Made by a program: the position numbers and the translations under genes. A stretch of DNA of 15,091 nucleotides from positions 3,358 through 18,448 of the forward strand of contig DUGD01000099.1 in the NCBI GenBank assembly GCA_013331575.1, in the 5' to 3' direction. Shown here piece by piece: positions 12,679 to 15,091 of the stretch. Numbering within the stretch: the stretch's first letter is position 1; each line of letters starts with the position of its first letter. The notes under the pieces are model-generated. The model did no database searches and was not told the origin of the DNA. It worked only from the letters and a program-made list of their open reading frames with translations. Source of the DNA: Candidatus Woesearchaeota archaeon. GTDB lineage: Archaea > Nanobdellota > Nanobdellia > Woesearchaeales > UBA525.

Positions 12679-13077
12679 ATGCCTTCCGTGTTCAAAGACA
12701 TCATTGACAGGAAGATCCCTGCGCACATTGTCTACGAGGATGAGCATACTGTGGCGTTCTTGGATGCCCATCCTTTGTGCGAAGGACATACCTTGGTGGT
12801 GCCGAAGAAGGAGCACGCAGATATATTCGATATGCCTCCGCAGGAATTGGCGCACGTCATGACTGCGACGAAGAACGTGGTGACTTTGCTGCGCAAGACA
12901 CTCGGCTGCCAAGGCATCAATATACTCCATGCGAGCGGAAAATCCGCTCAGCAATCCGTGCCGCATTTTCATTTGCACATCATTCCTCGTCACGATGGCG
13001 ATGGCATGAATCTCTGGCCGCATGTTGGTGTAAAACACTTCGATCTTGACATCGTGCACAAGAAGATCGTCCGATAG
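12679..13077 (+). CDS. HIT-family nucleotide hydrolase/transferase
   Basis: This 132-residue protein is a typical HIT protein: VFKDIIDRKIPAHIVYEDE, FLDAHPLCEGHTLVVPKKEH, INILHASGKSAQQSVPHFHL and the active-site histidine triad H96-F-H98-L-H100-I-I. H98 is the nucleophile in the family. Such enzymes cleave AMP from adenosine phosphoramidates, dinucleoside polyphosphates or related adenylated compounds in the cytoplasm. The N-terminal cysteines that bind zinc in many homologues are replaced (SVFKD), so this is a zinc-free version. I chose the ATG at 12679 over the in-frame GTG at 12667 because of the TATA spacing and the usual HIT N-terminus. It converges on gyrB. Confidence 0.93.
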   Translation: MPSVFKDIIDRKIPAHIVYEDEHTVAFLDAHPLCEGHTLVVPKKEHADIFDMPPQELAHVMTATKNVVTLLRKTLGCQGINILHASGKSAQQSVPHFHLHIIPRHDGDGMNLWPHVGVKHFDLDIVHKKIVR

Positions 13078-13249
13078 CTCGCGCGACGTCTCTTCCTCGT
13101 GCCGCGGCGCATTCACTCGCGGATTGTCTCAGCCCTCGCCAGGTTGCTCGTTTCTCTCGCAACACTCGGGCTTCGGAACGCGCGCCAAGGCGGCACTTTA
13201 TGTATAGACTGTTGTTATGCGATGCAGTATGTTAAGCGAAATAACTTCC

Positions 13250-15091
<1,842 letters not shown>

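Noticed and set aside
12330..12728. 132-codon minus-strand frame across the 12033 gene and the HIT promoter
   Set aside because: It overlaps the HIT gene start and TATA box, has no recognisable domain, and is better explained as an antisense shadow.

Overview
The window is archaeal. It holds an archaeal-type topoisomerase IA, ribosomal protein eS1 (S3Ae), a fragment of the archaeal/eukaryal diphthamide enzyme Dph2, an Lrp-type regulator, TATA-like boxes about 25 nt upstream of several start codons, and Shine-Dalgarno (SD) sequences of the GGTGA/GGAGG type at other genes. A bacterial-type gyrase B is also present, as in many Euryarchaeota and some DPANN archaea. A membrane-anchored protein with a DPANN-style Cys-rich 'DETDVDCGG' module suggests a DPANN-like lineage, but this is a tentative inference. 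GC content is moderately high apart from one AT-richer orphan gene (4113-5111).

Layout. 1-1295: 3' end of topoisomerase IA with four zinc ribbons (+). 1309-2337: tandem-duplicated Lrp/AsnC regulator (-), divergent from 2432-3265, a metallo-beta-lactamase-fold hydrolase (+). 3295-4107 and 4113-5111: two unrecognised proteins, convergent. 5177-6061: DUF4349-like membrane protein (-). 6183-6458: a 91-residue 5' fragment of dph2 (+), ending against a VapBC-like toxin-antitoxin pair (6453-7111, -) with a palindromic operator. 7112-7456: gene-free, containing a foldable element. 7457-9588: three minus-strand genes for a lysine/threonine/proline-rich basic protein, a membrane-anchored Cys-rich protein and an exported TPR protein. 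The TPR gene has its own structured 5' leader. 9589-10105: a large gene-free stretch with several perfect inverted repeats that nest into multi-branched folds. 10106-10936: eS1 (-). 11181-11930 and 12033-12581: divergent unknown genes. 12679-13077: HIT-family protein (+). 13250-15091: gyrase B (-, 5' end outside the window).

The two topoisomerase genes and eS1 are housekeeping genes. Between about 6.2 and 10.1 kb the window looks accessory, with a broken dph2, a toxin-antitoxin pair, surface-protein genes and three intergenic stretches with strong RNA-like folding potential. The best candidates for undescribed biology are the closed, switch-like leader in front of the TPR gene (about 7972-8087) and the multi-branched element at 9652-10054. 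Both calls come from base pairing read by eye. No RNA family was recognised in either.
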